A stretch of 64,000 nt of DNA, from the NCBI GenBank assembly GCA_963747535.1, contig CAVVFX010000013.1, forward strand, positions 124,001 through 188,000, written 5' to 3'. This document shows, piece after piece, positions 36,601-45,913 of the stretch; position 1 is the first letter of the stretch, and each line of letters begins with the position of its first letter. A model generated the notes under the pieces. The model did not search any database. It was not told the DNA's origin and was given only the letters and a program-made list of their open reading frames with translations. The stretch comes from CAVVFX01 sp963747535. Its GTDB lineage: Bacteria > Acidobacteriota > Terriglobia > Bryobacterales > Bryobacteraceae. The translations under genes and the position numbers were made by a program.

Positions 36601-37314
36601 CGACGCACTCGCAGCCGGCGACTTAAAGGCAGTATTGAACAGCTCGCCAATCGTCAGAGTCCCGATGGAAGTAGAAAGAGACGAACAGCCTGAAAAGTTG
36701 AGTTCCGGGCTGACCGAGACGCTCAAGCTGGATTCGACGACGCCCAGGATCAGGCCGGCCTGGTTCTGAATCGGAAAGGTTGCGAGGACCGTGCCGTAAA
36801 TGAACGTACCGGAAGCTAATGCGTTGGCGTCCACACGAACGTTGGTAATCCGAAGCTGAAAAGCCTCGCTCGCCGCCTGCGGCAGCGTGAAGCCAGTGAA
36901 GACCAGAGCGCCGTCCTGCAGAAAGCCCTGCGTGGGACCACTATTCGTGCAGGCGAACGAGGGGTAAGTCGGTGAAACGCCGGTGGTCGACGTGCAATCG
37001 TTGATCAGCAGGGCTGCTTCCGTCGGGATGCTCTGTGGGATGCTACCCGTGTAAAGCTGCCGGCTGGTGACCGCAGGGCCGGTTGGGTACGTGGTGTACA
37101 GTGACAGCGTCTGGGACTGAGTTTGAGCCCCGTAGGGCGTGCCGTTGCACGCGAGGAGGACGTCTCCCACAGCCTCCGCTGTTCCTTCTTGCCGAACAGT
37201 CGGCTGGTTGGCTACGAAGGCGATACAACCTATTTGCGCCAAGGCCGGCGTCGCGACCACCAAGAGCACCGGTAACACGGCGCCAAGGCGAGACAACCTC
37301 GGATATTGTGACAT
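30970..37314 (-). CDS. Giant surface protein B: FG-GAP/VCBS, IPT/TIG and six 147-residue repeats
   Basis: 2,114 residues from the ATG at 37314, which opens a clean signal peptide (LSRLGAVLPVLLVVATPALAQ). Order: an N-terminal region of about 470 residues of unknown family, Ig-like domains (ATYGQSVKITANVSPAAASG), FG-GAP/VCBS blades from about 610 to 930 (VGDFNGDGKTDIVFVN ... LLGNGDGTFQ), an IPT/TIG domain (TISSVSPNSATAGGG), a DUF11-like domain, an Ig-like domain, then from about 1237 six copies of the 147-residue repeat also found in protein A. Both end GWESLGSWTP. Only 50 bp separate it from gene A: a tandem paralogous pair, probably cell-surface. Confidence 0.85.
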   Translation of the reverse strand: MSQYPRLSRLGAVLPVLLVVATPALAQIGCIAFVANQPTVRQEGTAEAVGDVLLACNGTPYGAQTQSQTLSLYTTYPTGPAVTSRQLYTGSIPQSIPTEAALLINDCTSTTGVSPTYPSFACTNSGPTQGFLQDGALVFTGFTLPQAASEAFQLRITNVRVDANALASGTFIYGTVLATFPIQNQAGLILGVVESSLSVSVSPELNFSGCSSLSTSIGTLTIGELFNTAFKSPAASASNSTPGGWYQYSVNTESQTVLSSTPSGWTNQLTGAIPGQADHATRIRVNLSNIPAGVTVLMPVNVTNSSGSGSLVATSGGDLGPFSTAIGTQIPVTSSGSVTYEVRSQFTVGTWAFQFPIAMSSAGNVGAGTILISATYAGTTAENSAEIPTFADTSVLTPLVSFTGCLGTDHLVFSQLPFRGPVGSAIPLLVVVVDGNGNPVTSSNAAITVASAPAGASATVSAVNGIAAFSNDLIFNTAGNYAFSASASGIDSVTSNAFLIAGEATTMSLSLSANSATYGQSVKITANVSPAAASGTVTFYDGTTILETEPLVSGYAVLNTSLLPSGVRTISAIYSGDATYAPSTIKGGAQTVNPVASSGLTGAVNYPAGTSPQSMAAGDFNGDGKTDLAVADSNGVSVLLGNGDGTFQPALSYSAGVTPASIAVGDFNGDGKTDIVFVNSGSNRVSVLLGNGDGTFQTPVSYLTESTLYSASSLAVADFNGDGKADLVVGIAAGVSVLLGNGDGTFQTAVDYASALGLVIDVAVGDFNGDGWPDLAAVNLSNNVNVLLGNGDGTFRTAVGYAVGSPPTWIAVGDFNGDGATDIVANGCCNSVSVLLGNGDATFQGAVSYATVLPPILGTVADLNGDGKPDILVAGSGLSVLLGSGNGTFQSAVTYSGVANAGSAGNTLVVGDFNGDGRADIAASNNTGTVSVLLGTNATTPTISSVSPNSATAGGGELILFVYGTNFTAESLVVFDGFPLSTTFIGGSELSAVVPAALTTFAESVSITVQNPGSATSPAVTFTILNRPPILSISKTHTGNFTQGQTGAVYTVTVSNSASGGPTSGTVMVTETVPPGMTLQAMAGSGWTCPANGTTCTRYDALAAGSSYPAITVTVNMASNAGSPLSNSVSVSGGGSATSGTTDTTIILQSQTITFGALSNQLLGLPAFTVSATATSGLAVSFASTTSPVCTVSGPSGATVTLVSTGTCSITASQAGNATYAAAPSVPQSFTVAQPPPPSAVSVSPSSGSGISQTFSFVFTDPLGYQDMVWQQIIINSGLTAAGGCYIYYSPSSNQIYLGNNSGSGTLGPQTLGTSGTLQNSQCVLNVGSSTASDSGNLLFLNLALTFESGFTGAKTIWADTDSNAGLSMGWQSLGTWTPGTAAPPSATSVSPSSGSGISQTFSFTFADPLGYQDMAWQQIIINSGLTAAGGCYIYYSPSSNQIYLGNNSGSGTLGPQTLGTSGTLQNSQCVLNVGSSTATGSGNNLTLNLAFTFESGFMGAKTIWADTASNAGLSMGWQTLGTWTPGTAAPPSATSVSPSSGGGISQTFSFVFTDSSGYPDMAWQQIIINSGLTAAEGCYIYYSPSSNQIYLGNNSGSGTLGPQTVGTSGTLQNSQCILNVGSSTATGSGNNLTLNLALTFESGFTGAKNVWADTASNAGLSMGWQSLGTWTPGTASPPSATSVSPSSGSGTSQTFSFTFADPVGYQDMAWQQIIINSGLTAAGGCYIYYSPSSNQIYLGNNSGSGTLGPQTLGTSGTLQNSQCVLNVGSSTATGSGNNLTLNLALTFESGFTGAKNVWADTASNAGLSMGWQSLGTWTPGTASPPSATSVSPSSGSGISQTFSFTFADPLGYQDMAWQQIIINSGLTAAGGCYIYYSPSSNQIYLGNNSASGTLGPQTLATSGTLQNSQCVLNVGSSTATGSGNNLTLNLALTFESGFTGAKTIWADTASNAGLTMGWQTLGTWTPGAAGPPSAVSVSPSSGSGISQTFSFVFADPLGYQDMVWQQIIINSGLTATGGCYIYYSPSTNQIYLGNNSGSGTLGPQTLGTSGTLQNSQCVLNVGSSTATGSGNNLTLNLAFTFESGFTGGKNVWADTASNGGTNSGWESLGSWTP

Positions 37315-37370
37315 GAAACGCCAAACAAATAATATACACCTGTTAGGCGCGGCCCGGCGACCGCCAATCC

Positions 37371-39044
37371 TCAGATTTCGAGGATCACCGGGATGATCAA
37401 GGGGCGTTTCTGCGTCTGTTTGTTGATGTAGCGCTTCAGATCGGCGCGGATCTTCTCTTTCATGACGCCCCAATCGGTCTTCTCTTCGCGATTGGAATCC
37501 TCCACCGTCTTGGAGACGATCTGCCTGGCCATCTGCATGAACTCGGAGTCGTTATCCATGTCGCTGAAGCCGCGGCTGATGATTTCCGGAGCGGATTCCA
37601 CCTTACCGGAGTGCTTGTTGATCGCCAGGATCGGCAGGACGATACCGTCCTCGGAAAGATGCCGGCGATCGCGAATCACGGTATCGCCGACTACATCGCC
37701 GACGGCTCCCGAATCGATGCACACCCTGCCGACGGTCACCTTCCCGGCTCTACGAGCAGTTTCTCCGTCGAATTCGAGGACCGTGCCGGTTTCCAGAACA
37801 AACGTCTCCTTGAGGCCGGAATGGCGCAGGTGTTCGGCCAGGCGGGCGTGTCTGGCAAGCTGGCGATACTCGCCGTGAATCGGCACGAAGTACTTCGGAC
37901 GGACCAGGTTGAGAACCAGCCGCAGCTCCTCCTGGCTGCCATGGCCGGAGACATGGATGGGAGGGTTCATGGTCCCGTACATGACGTCTGCGCCGCGCCG
38001 CGCGAGGTGGTCCACCATGCGGAAGATGGTCTTCTCGTTGCCCGGGATGATCCGCGAGCTGAGGACCACGGTATCTCCGGGTTCGACGGTGATGTGCTTG
38101 TGGTTGTCGACGGCCACGCGGGAGAGCGCCGACATGGGTTCGCCCTGAGTGCCGGAAATCAGGACCGTGAGCTTTTGCCGGGCACAGGAGGCGGCATCCT
38201 GGGGGCGGATGAGAATGCCGTCAGGAATGTCGAGGAGGCCCAGATTGTGTGCGATTTCCGTCACACTGACCATGCTCCGCCCGACCACGACCACTTTGCG
38301 GCCAAACTCCTGGGACAGTTCGATGATCTGCTGGAGCCGGTGAATCGAGGAGCTGAAACAGGAAACCAGGAGGCGTTTCTCGGCGCGGTTAAACACGTCC
38401 TCAAGACGGGGACGGACGGCGCGCTCGGATTCGGAATAGCCCGGGCGATCGGCGTTAGTGGAGTCGGAGAGCAGCAGCAGGACTCCCCGTTTGCCATAGT
38501 CGGCCAAGGTATGGAGATCGAACAGCTCGTTGTCGGTGGGAGTCGGGTCGACCTTGAAATCCCCGGTATGAATGACCACTCCGAGGGGCGTCGTAATGGC
38601 TAGCGCGACAGCGCTTACGATGGAGTGTGTGACGTGAACGAATTCGACCTTGAAGGGGCCGATCTCCACTATTTGCTTTGGTTTAATGGTATGAAACTGA
38701 ACCTCTCGTTCAATGTCGAATTCCTCGAGCCGCCGTTCCACCAGGGCACGCGTGAAAGCGGTGGAATAAACCGGCACGTCGAAGTCGCCCAGGAAGTAGG
38801 CCACGGCACCAATGTGGTCCTCGTGGCCATGGGTCAGGATCAGGGCCCGAACGTGTTCCTGGTTCTCACGGAGGAAGGTGAGGTCCGGGGTCACGACGTC
38901 GACGCCGAGCAGTTCATCCTCGGGGAACATCATGCCGCAATCGATGACGATAATGTCGTCGCCATAGCGCAGGGCCATGATGTTCATACCGAATTCGCCT
39001 AGTCCCCCGAGGGGGATGGCCTGAAGTTTCTTGTCTGTAATCAC
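37371..39044 (-). CDS. rnj: Ribonuclease J
   Basis: 557 residues from the GTG at 39044 (VITDKKLQAIPLGGLGEFGM), the typical RNase J start and length; the frame stays open up to a TTG at 39122. Metallo-beta-lactamase core with LTHGHEDHIGA, VHVTHSIVSAVA and HTGDFKVDPTP, the beta-CASP domain (LLLLSDSTNADRPGYS, CFSSSIHRLQQII) and GTMNPPIHVSGHGSQEEL. RNase J combines 5'-3' exo- and endonuclease action in mRNA decay and rRNA maturation where RNase E is absent or secondary. Confidence 0.95.
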   Translation of the reverse strand: MITDKKLQAIPLGGLGEFGMNIMALRYGDDIIVIDCGMMFPEDELLGVDVVTPDLTFLRENQEHVRALILTHGHEDHIGAVAYFLGDFDVPVYSTAFTRALVERRLEEFDIEREVQFHTIKPKQIVEIGPFKVEFVHVTHSIVSAVALAITTPLGVVIHTGDFKVDPTPTDNELFDLHTLADYGKRGVLLLLSDSTNADRPGYSESERAVRPRLEDVFNRAEKRLLVSCFSSSIHRLQQIIELSQEFGRKVVVVGRSMVSVTEIAHNLGLLDIPDGILIRPQDAASCARQKLTVLISGTQGEPMSALSRVAVDNHKHITVEPGDTVVLSSRIIPGNEKTIFRMVDHLARRGADVMYGTMNPPIHVSGHGSQEELRLVLNLVRPKYFVPIHGEYRQLARHARLAEHLRHSGLKETFVLETGTVLEFDGETARRAGKVTVGRVCIDSGAVGDVVGDTVIRDRRHLSEDGIVLPILAINKHSGKVESAPEIISRGFSDMDNDSEFMQMARQIVSKTVEDSNREEKTDWGVMKEKIRADLKRYINKQTQKRPLIIPVILEI

Positions 39045-39216
39045 CTTTTCGAATCGTAGCGCACATGGAGGCGGGGGGTAGCACCGCTCCTTGGCGGAGA
39101 CCTTTCTGTTGCCGTGCCGCAACCTTCAGGGAGTGGTCACCAATGGGGTTCAGAGGCCCGCTAAGCGACTGAGAGGGGCAGCCTGAGGGAATGAGATCCT
39201 TTCCTCCGAAAATGCA

Positions 39217-39241
39217 AAGGAGCCGGGTTTACCGGCTCCTT
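39217..39241 (-). terminator. Rho-independent terminator
   Basis: Perfect 10-bp stem AAGGAGCCGG / CCGGCTCCTT with a 5-base loop, followed on the minus strand by a T-rich TGCATTTT. It lies about 300 bases after the exported-protein gene (39538) and 170 bases before RNase J. Confidence 0.7.
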
Positions 39242-39322
39242 GATCGCCCTGTTTTGCAGGGTGATGTTGATGGGAGAATCATTTTCAACGGCTTCGCAAC
39301 CGCCAAAAACTTTAGTGATTGG

Positions 39323-39352
39323 ATCTTAAATTTTTCCGGTCCCTCTCGTCAA
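39323..39352 (-). promoter_or_regulatory. Candidate promoter ahead of the RNase J leader
   Basis: On the minus strand TTGACG (39352-39347), an 18-bp spacer and TAAGAT (39328-39323). Transcription from here would run about 75-100 nt to the terminator at 39241-39217. Confidence 0.35.
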
Positions 39353-39537
39353 GTAAAAATGAAGGCTAAAAAAATCGCCTGTATCTTGCTGAAACGTAGC
39401 CATTTACGAGATTCCCACTTTTCCACAGCCCGAGTGCGTTTTGTAAAACAACCCCGTTTGGGACCCTATGGATTGTATGTAAACGGAACAAAACTGGGAC
39501 CTTTAGCGGTTTTGCGAAAGGCGCAAAATGGCGTTTT

Positions 39538-40613
39538 TTACCGATCGGAAAGGTGTAGCGAGACCATCGATTCGCCGTCGTCGGAGGGCCCGATCCGCCT
39601 GAAAAGCTGGCGGATGCCGCCGAAGGCGAGGCCTGAAAGCGCACAGAAAACAATCAGGATACCGATCAACAGCGCAATATTCAGCAGCAGGTTGGCCGGG
39701 TTGTCTTTGGGACTCGGAGGTTTTTCCGGCAAGGTAACCGCGGCCTGATATCGCACGCGGGAAAGTACCCTTTCGGCCTCGTCCTTGTCCGACGGATGTA
39801 CAGTGACAGCTACCAGAGGACCCGTGCGCTTGGCGACCGCTCCCGGGATCTTCTCGAACTCGGCAAGCTGCTGGCGGGCCATGCCGAACGTCGGGTAAGA
39901 GAAAATTACCAGGCGAACGCCCCCGTCCCGGCCAAAGACCGCGGTTTCGGCTTCCGCACTCAGATGAAAGGCAGCGGTGGACGGGGGAATCTCAGGATAG
40001 AACCTCTGGAGCGACGCCGGACCGATGATGTAGCGCTCGGAGTTGGCGCGCAGTCCGGTGGCAGGGAGGAAGCCGGGAAGCACGGGGAGCGCGCCGTGCT
40101 GGTACCTGGGAACCGTCAGCAGGATCGCATTGAGTTCCTCGGGAGTGGCCTTATGGCCGTGCCAGATCAGCAGGTAGTTTCCCGACCCTACGGTCAGGCT
40201 GTCCGGCGTCTCGGCGGTCAGGGGAGCGAGAGTGCCGCGTTTCGCATCCGGTGGCCGCTGCCAGTCGAAGGCCGCCAGGGCCGCGGTAGGGTCCTGGACG
40301 CGGTAGAGGGTCAGGGTGTAGGGGCCCGTGGGGCCCTCGTAGGCTCCCTTGCCCGAATCTTCGAGACCGAGTTCGCTCCAAATCGCCCGGTCCTCGGTGG
40401 GCGCCGGAGATTTAGCAGTCAGATGGTATTCGCCGATGCGCTCGGGCAGCAGTTGAGCGGTTGCCGGGAGGGTCAGGAGCAGGAGCAGGAGGCCGCTCCA
40501 GAAACTGCGCCGTTCGGAGGCTGCTCCGCAGCCGGCAGACCACAAAAAACGATGGTCTGCCCTACGGGGGCCAAGACGGTAGTCAGTCAATTTGGCAAGT
40601 GTTGCGGGTGGTT

Positions 40614-40629
<16 letters not shown>
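39538..40629 (-). CDS. Exported, C-terminally membrane-anchored protein (DUF6599-like)
   Basis: 363 residues if read from the ATG at 40629, which lies inside secA and has no ribosome site. TTG codons at 40590 or 40545 are possible, the latter inside the double-hairpin repeat. A signal peptide (RRSFWSGLLLLLLTLPATAQ) precedes a soluble domain with ERIGEYHLT, YEGPTGPYTLTLYRVQDPTAALAAFDW and YIIGPASLQRFYPEIP. A TM helix (LLLNIALLIGILIVFCALSGLAF) sits near the C-terminus with a cytoplasmic basic end. Resembles acidobacterial proteins I recall as DUF6599; function unknown. Immediately downstream of secA. Confidence 0.7.
40519..40567. repeat. Double-hairpin repeat, copy 2
   Basis: GGCTGC-TCC-GCAGCC (40519-40533) followed by the 9-bp stem GGCAGACCA / TGGTCTGCC with a 10-base loop (40534-40561) and CTACGG. 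Differs from copy 1 (13463-13512) by a few loop bases and one deleted G. Confidence 0.8.
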
Positions 40630-43478
<2,849 letters not shown>

Positions 43479-43736
43479 AAGGGTGACGCCTTTATTTTAC
43501 CGTGCGACAGGAAGCGCGCGCTGTTTTTGATTCCCGGGCCCGGGAACTTCAGGTCAGGCACTCCGGACCTTACCGGCGGATCCCATGGAGCTGCGGCGAT
43601 AGACGCGTTACAGGCTACCAGGCGGTGTACAGCCATTCAGGCGCTTAAAACAATAGGCGTGTATCCGGGCAGGTGCGTTTCCGCGAAACGCCAACCGGGG
43701 CAGCAGGCTGTTCGTTTATCGTGGGAAAATGTGCAC

Positions 43737-44894
43737 ATGGCTGAGAGGCCTAATCTGTATGAAGCCGTTGGCGGCAGAGAGGCGTGCCGCCGGCTCTCGG
43801 TAGCATTCTATGCCCGGGTAGAGCGCGATCCCTTACTCCGTCCCCTCTTTCCAGGCACTACATTCAGGTGCGCAATTGAAGAGTTTGCCGCTTTCCTCGC
43901 GCAGTTTCTCGGCGGCCCGAGCGAGGATATGCAGCGCCGATGGTGGTTAAGCCTGCGCGAATCCCACCTGCGCTTCCGAATCGGACAGAGGGAAAGGGAT
44001 GCCTGGATAGCTAACATGGTTCAGGCTCTCGCCGATGCGCAAATCGACGAGCCCTTCCGCAGTCAACTGCTGGAGTTTTTTAAGCGGTCGTCCGCTCACG
44101 TCGTCAATCGCGGAGAGGTAGCTGTAACCGAAGATGGCCGAATCGGGACTCCCGGCGGCTGCACGGGCGAGGAAATCTCCCGCCGGTGGGATGCACAGAT
44201 CCGGCTGGACGAAGCGGTGGCCGCGATACGTGGTGGCGACGCGACTGGTGCCATCGCGCTGGCAGAGGGTTCAGCCTTGAAGTCCTATGGCCCATCGGTG
44301 ATTTCGGGTTTGTTGGGGCTGATGGTCCGGTCCGGACAAAGCAGCATGCTGGACTACGTGAGGGCGAAGCTAACCGACGATCCGACACTGGCGCAGGAAC
44401 GCCATGCCGGGCGCACTCTACTGCACGAAGCGGCCGCCGCGGGAAGTTTGACCACCGTGGAGTTGCTTTTGAGACTCGGTGCAGACCCTGACGTTTGGGA
44501 CGGTGGCGGGCACACACCGTTATACTGCGTGGGCAATGAGTGCGCGGTTGAGGGGGCGGGGAAAGTGGTCCACGCGCTGGTGGGAGCGGGAGCCGATGTG
44601 AATGCCCAGGATGGTGTCAAGCGCTGTACCGCTCTTCACATGGCGGCTCGACGGGGCCATGTCGAGGTTGCGGGGGCCCTGCTCGAGTGCGGCGCGGACA
44701 TTGAGGCGCGGGACCGGCTCGGTGACACGCCGCTGCGGCGTTCGGTCAACTGTGACAAGATCGGCGTGGCCACGCTGCTCATCGCCAGGGGGGCGAATAT
44801 TCATTCAGTAGGAAGCAAAGGGGTCACGCCCCGTCTCGCAGCGAGAACTCTCACCATGAAGCGGCTGCTGGAGAGCGCCGGCGTGCTCACTTAG
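43737..44894 (+). CDS. Group II truncated haemoglobin fused to ankyrin repeats
   Basis: 385 residues from the ATG at 43737 (an upstream in-frame extension to 43527 looks non-coding). Residues 5-125 form a 2-on-2 globin: LYEAVGGREACRRLSVAFYARV with Tyr B10, ESHLRFRIGQRERDAWIANM with the proximal His77 and Trp90 (G8), as in group II. A linker (GEEISRRWDAQIRLDEAVAA) leads to about four ankyrin repeats (TLLHEAAAAGSLTTVELLLRLGAD, GADVNAQDG, CTALHMAARRGHVEVAGALLECGAD). The haem could sense or detoxify O2 or NO while the ankyrins bind a protein partner; that is inference. No operon partner on this strand. Confidence 0.85.
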   Translation: MAERPNLYEAVGGREACRRLSVAFYARVERDPLLRPLFPGTTFRCAIEEFAAFLAQFLGGPSEDMQRRWWLSLRESHLRFRIGQRERDAWIANMVQALADAQIDEPFRSQLLEFFKRSSAHVVNRGEVAVTEDGRIGTPGGCTGEEISRRWDAQIRLDEAVAAIRGGDATGAIALAEGSALKSYGPSVISGLLGLMVRSGQSSMLDYVRAKLTDDPTLAQERHAGRTLLHEAAAAGSLTTVELLLRLGADPDVWDGGGHTPLYCVGNECAVEGAGKVVHALVGAGADVNAQDGVKRCTALHMAARRGHVEVAGALLECGADIEARDRLGDTPLRRSVNCDKIGVATLLIARGANIHSVGSKGVTPRLAARTLTMKRLLESAGVLT

Positions 44895-44896
44895 GG

Positions 44897-45105
44897 CTTG
44901 TCAGAAATAACTACGCCATTCCGGAACCGCTTGCTTAGGAGCTGTGAAAAAATCGGCCGCATGCGGCCAAGGCAGGCGAAACCGCTTGCCCCACCATTGG
45001 CAACACAGGACTTGCAGTGCTGGCGCAGGCGCTTTCGCCTGCGGCCTTTGATTTTTTCTCAGCTCCTCAGGGAGCGGTTGGAATGGTTATTCGGAGACAG
45101 ATACT
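44897..45105. repeat. MITE-like long imperfect inverted repeat
   Basis: Core arms AGGAGCTGTGAAAAAATC (from 44937) and GATTTTTTCTCAGCTCCT (to 45067) pair with one mismatch. Flanking CCATTCCGGAACCGCTT and AGCGGTTGGAATGG extend the dyad outwards. Inside are a 14-bp palindrome GGCCGCATGCGGCC and a GCAGGCG-CTTT-CGCCTGC hairpin. No coding capacity. It fills the gap between the globin gene and the encapsulin stop. Confidence 0.7.
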
Positions 45106-45913
45106 AAGTCTTCTGCGGCGGTGATATCGCCACCGAAGCCTCCGTGGTAAGGACCTGGAAGACGAAGGTCTCTTGAAAATAAAGGTACACAGCAGAGTCG
45201 GTATGGTTAAGGAAGCCGATGGAGACATCCTGTCCGATGGTAAGTTTGAAGTCGCCGCCACGGGTGGTCAGGACGAAGGCGCCCTGGATGGCCGGCGCCC
45301 AGACCGGATCGCCGTCAACGATGCGTTTGACGTGTTCGAGGACGGGATAACCGTTATCGCGCGTTTCCGCGAGTGCTGTGTACTCTTCCGCCCCTAGCAA
45401 AACCGAATAGGGGCCGTTGACGCCGACGAGACGCAACTGGCTCAGCGCGCGCGCCACAGCATCGGGATAATCGCGCACATCCGCGGGAAGTGTATCGATT
45501 GGATTGCTGGTGGCTTCGCGAATGCCCTGGATGCCAGCTTCCTGATATCCATTGAAAATGGCTCGATCTTCAGCAAAGGCAAGCGTCTTCGCCGCGTCCT
45601 TTAGCGGCTGCCAGTCGGAATCTTCAGATCCGCGCTCCACATCGTCAATGGTTTGCCGGGACAGCTCAAATGGAACTCGCAATTCCACGAGGGGTTTCAC
45701 TTCACGCTGGCTCGCAAGGATGCCTTCTGCCGGGGCGGAAATCGCCCGCACGTGGCCGGTCCCAACCGCCGGAAGCACAATGCCGCCCGGCGAAGGCACA
45801 TCGACAACGCGCCGGCCGGCCAGATAGCGCTTCAGCGTGCGAGTAGCCTCCTGCTGTATCTGCGACCACGCTGCCTCTGAGATGGGCGCCAGTTCTCGAT
45901 GGAGGTTATTCAT
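45104..45913 (-). CDS. Encapsulin shell protein
   Basis: 269 residues, the size of the T=1 encapsulin (linocin M18-like, HK97-fold) protomer. Family blocks: LHRELAPISEAAWSQIQQEA at the N-terminus, RTLKRYLAGRRVVDV, REVKPLVELRVPFELSR, DDVERGSEDSDWQPLKDAA, AEDRAIFNGY and the C-terminal DVSIGFLNHTDSAVYLYFQETF. Sixty copies normally build a 24-nm shell that loads cargo through a short C-terminal peptide. Its ATG overlaps the stop of the DyP peroxidase gene (ATGA), so shell and cargo are co-expressed. Confidence 0.93.
   Translation of the reverse strand: MNNLHRELAPISEAAWSQIQQEATRTLKRYLAGRRVVDVPSPGGIVLPAVGTGHVRAISAPAEGILASQREVKPLVELRVPFELSRQTIDDVERGSEDSDWQPLKDAAKTLAFAEDRAIFNGYQEAGIQGIREATSNPIDTLPADVRDYPDAVARALSQLRLVGVNGPYSVLLGAEEYTALAETRDNGYPVLEHVKRIVDGDPVWAPAIQGAFVLTTRGGDFKLTIGQDVSIGFLNHTDSAVYLYFQETFVFQVLTTEASVAISPPQKT

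Larger units (their letters stand above)
39045..39537. other. Long leader/intergenic region upstream of RNase J
   Basis: About 490 bases with no credible gene, A/T-richer than its surroundings. On the minus strand it contains a promoter-like pair (39323-39352), hairpins TTTTGCG-CCTTT-CGCAAAA and CCCTG-CAAAA-CAGGG, and a strong terminator (39217-39241), all before the RNase J start. Confidence 0.5.

Noticed and set aside
37611..38603. 330-codon plus-strand frame
   Set aside because: Antisense to RNase J; no domain or ribosome site.
39405..39435. DnaA-box-like TTTTCCACAG suggesting an origin
   Set aside because: Only one imperfect box, no cluster and no dnaA/dnaN or gidA nearby.
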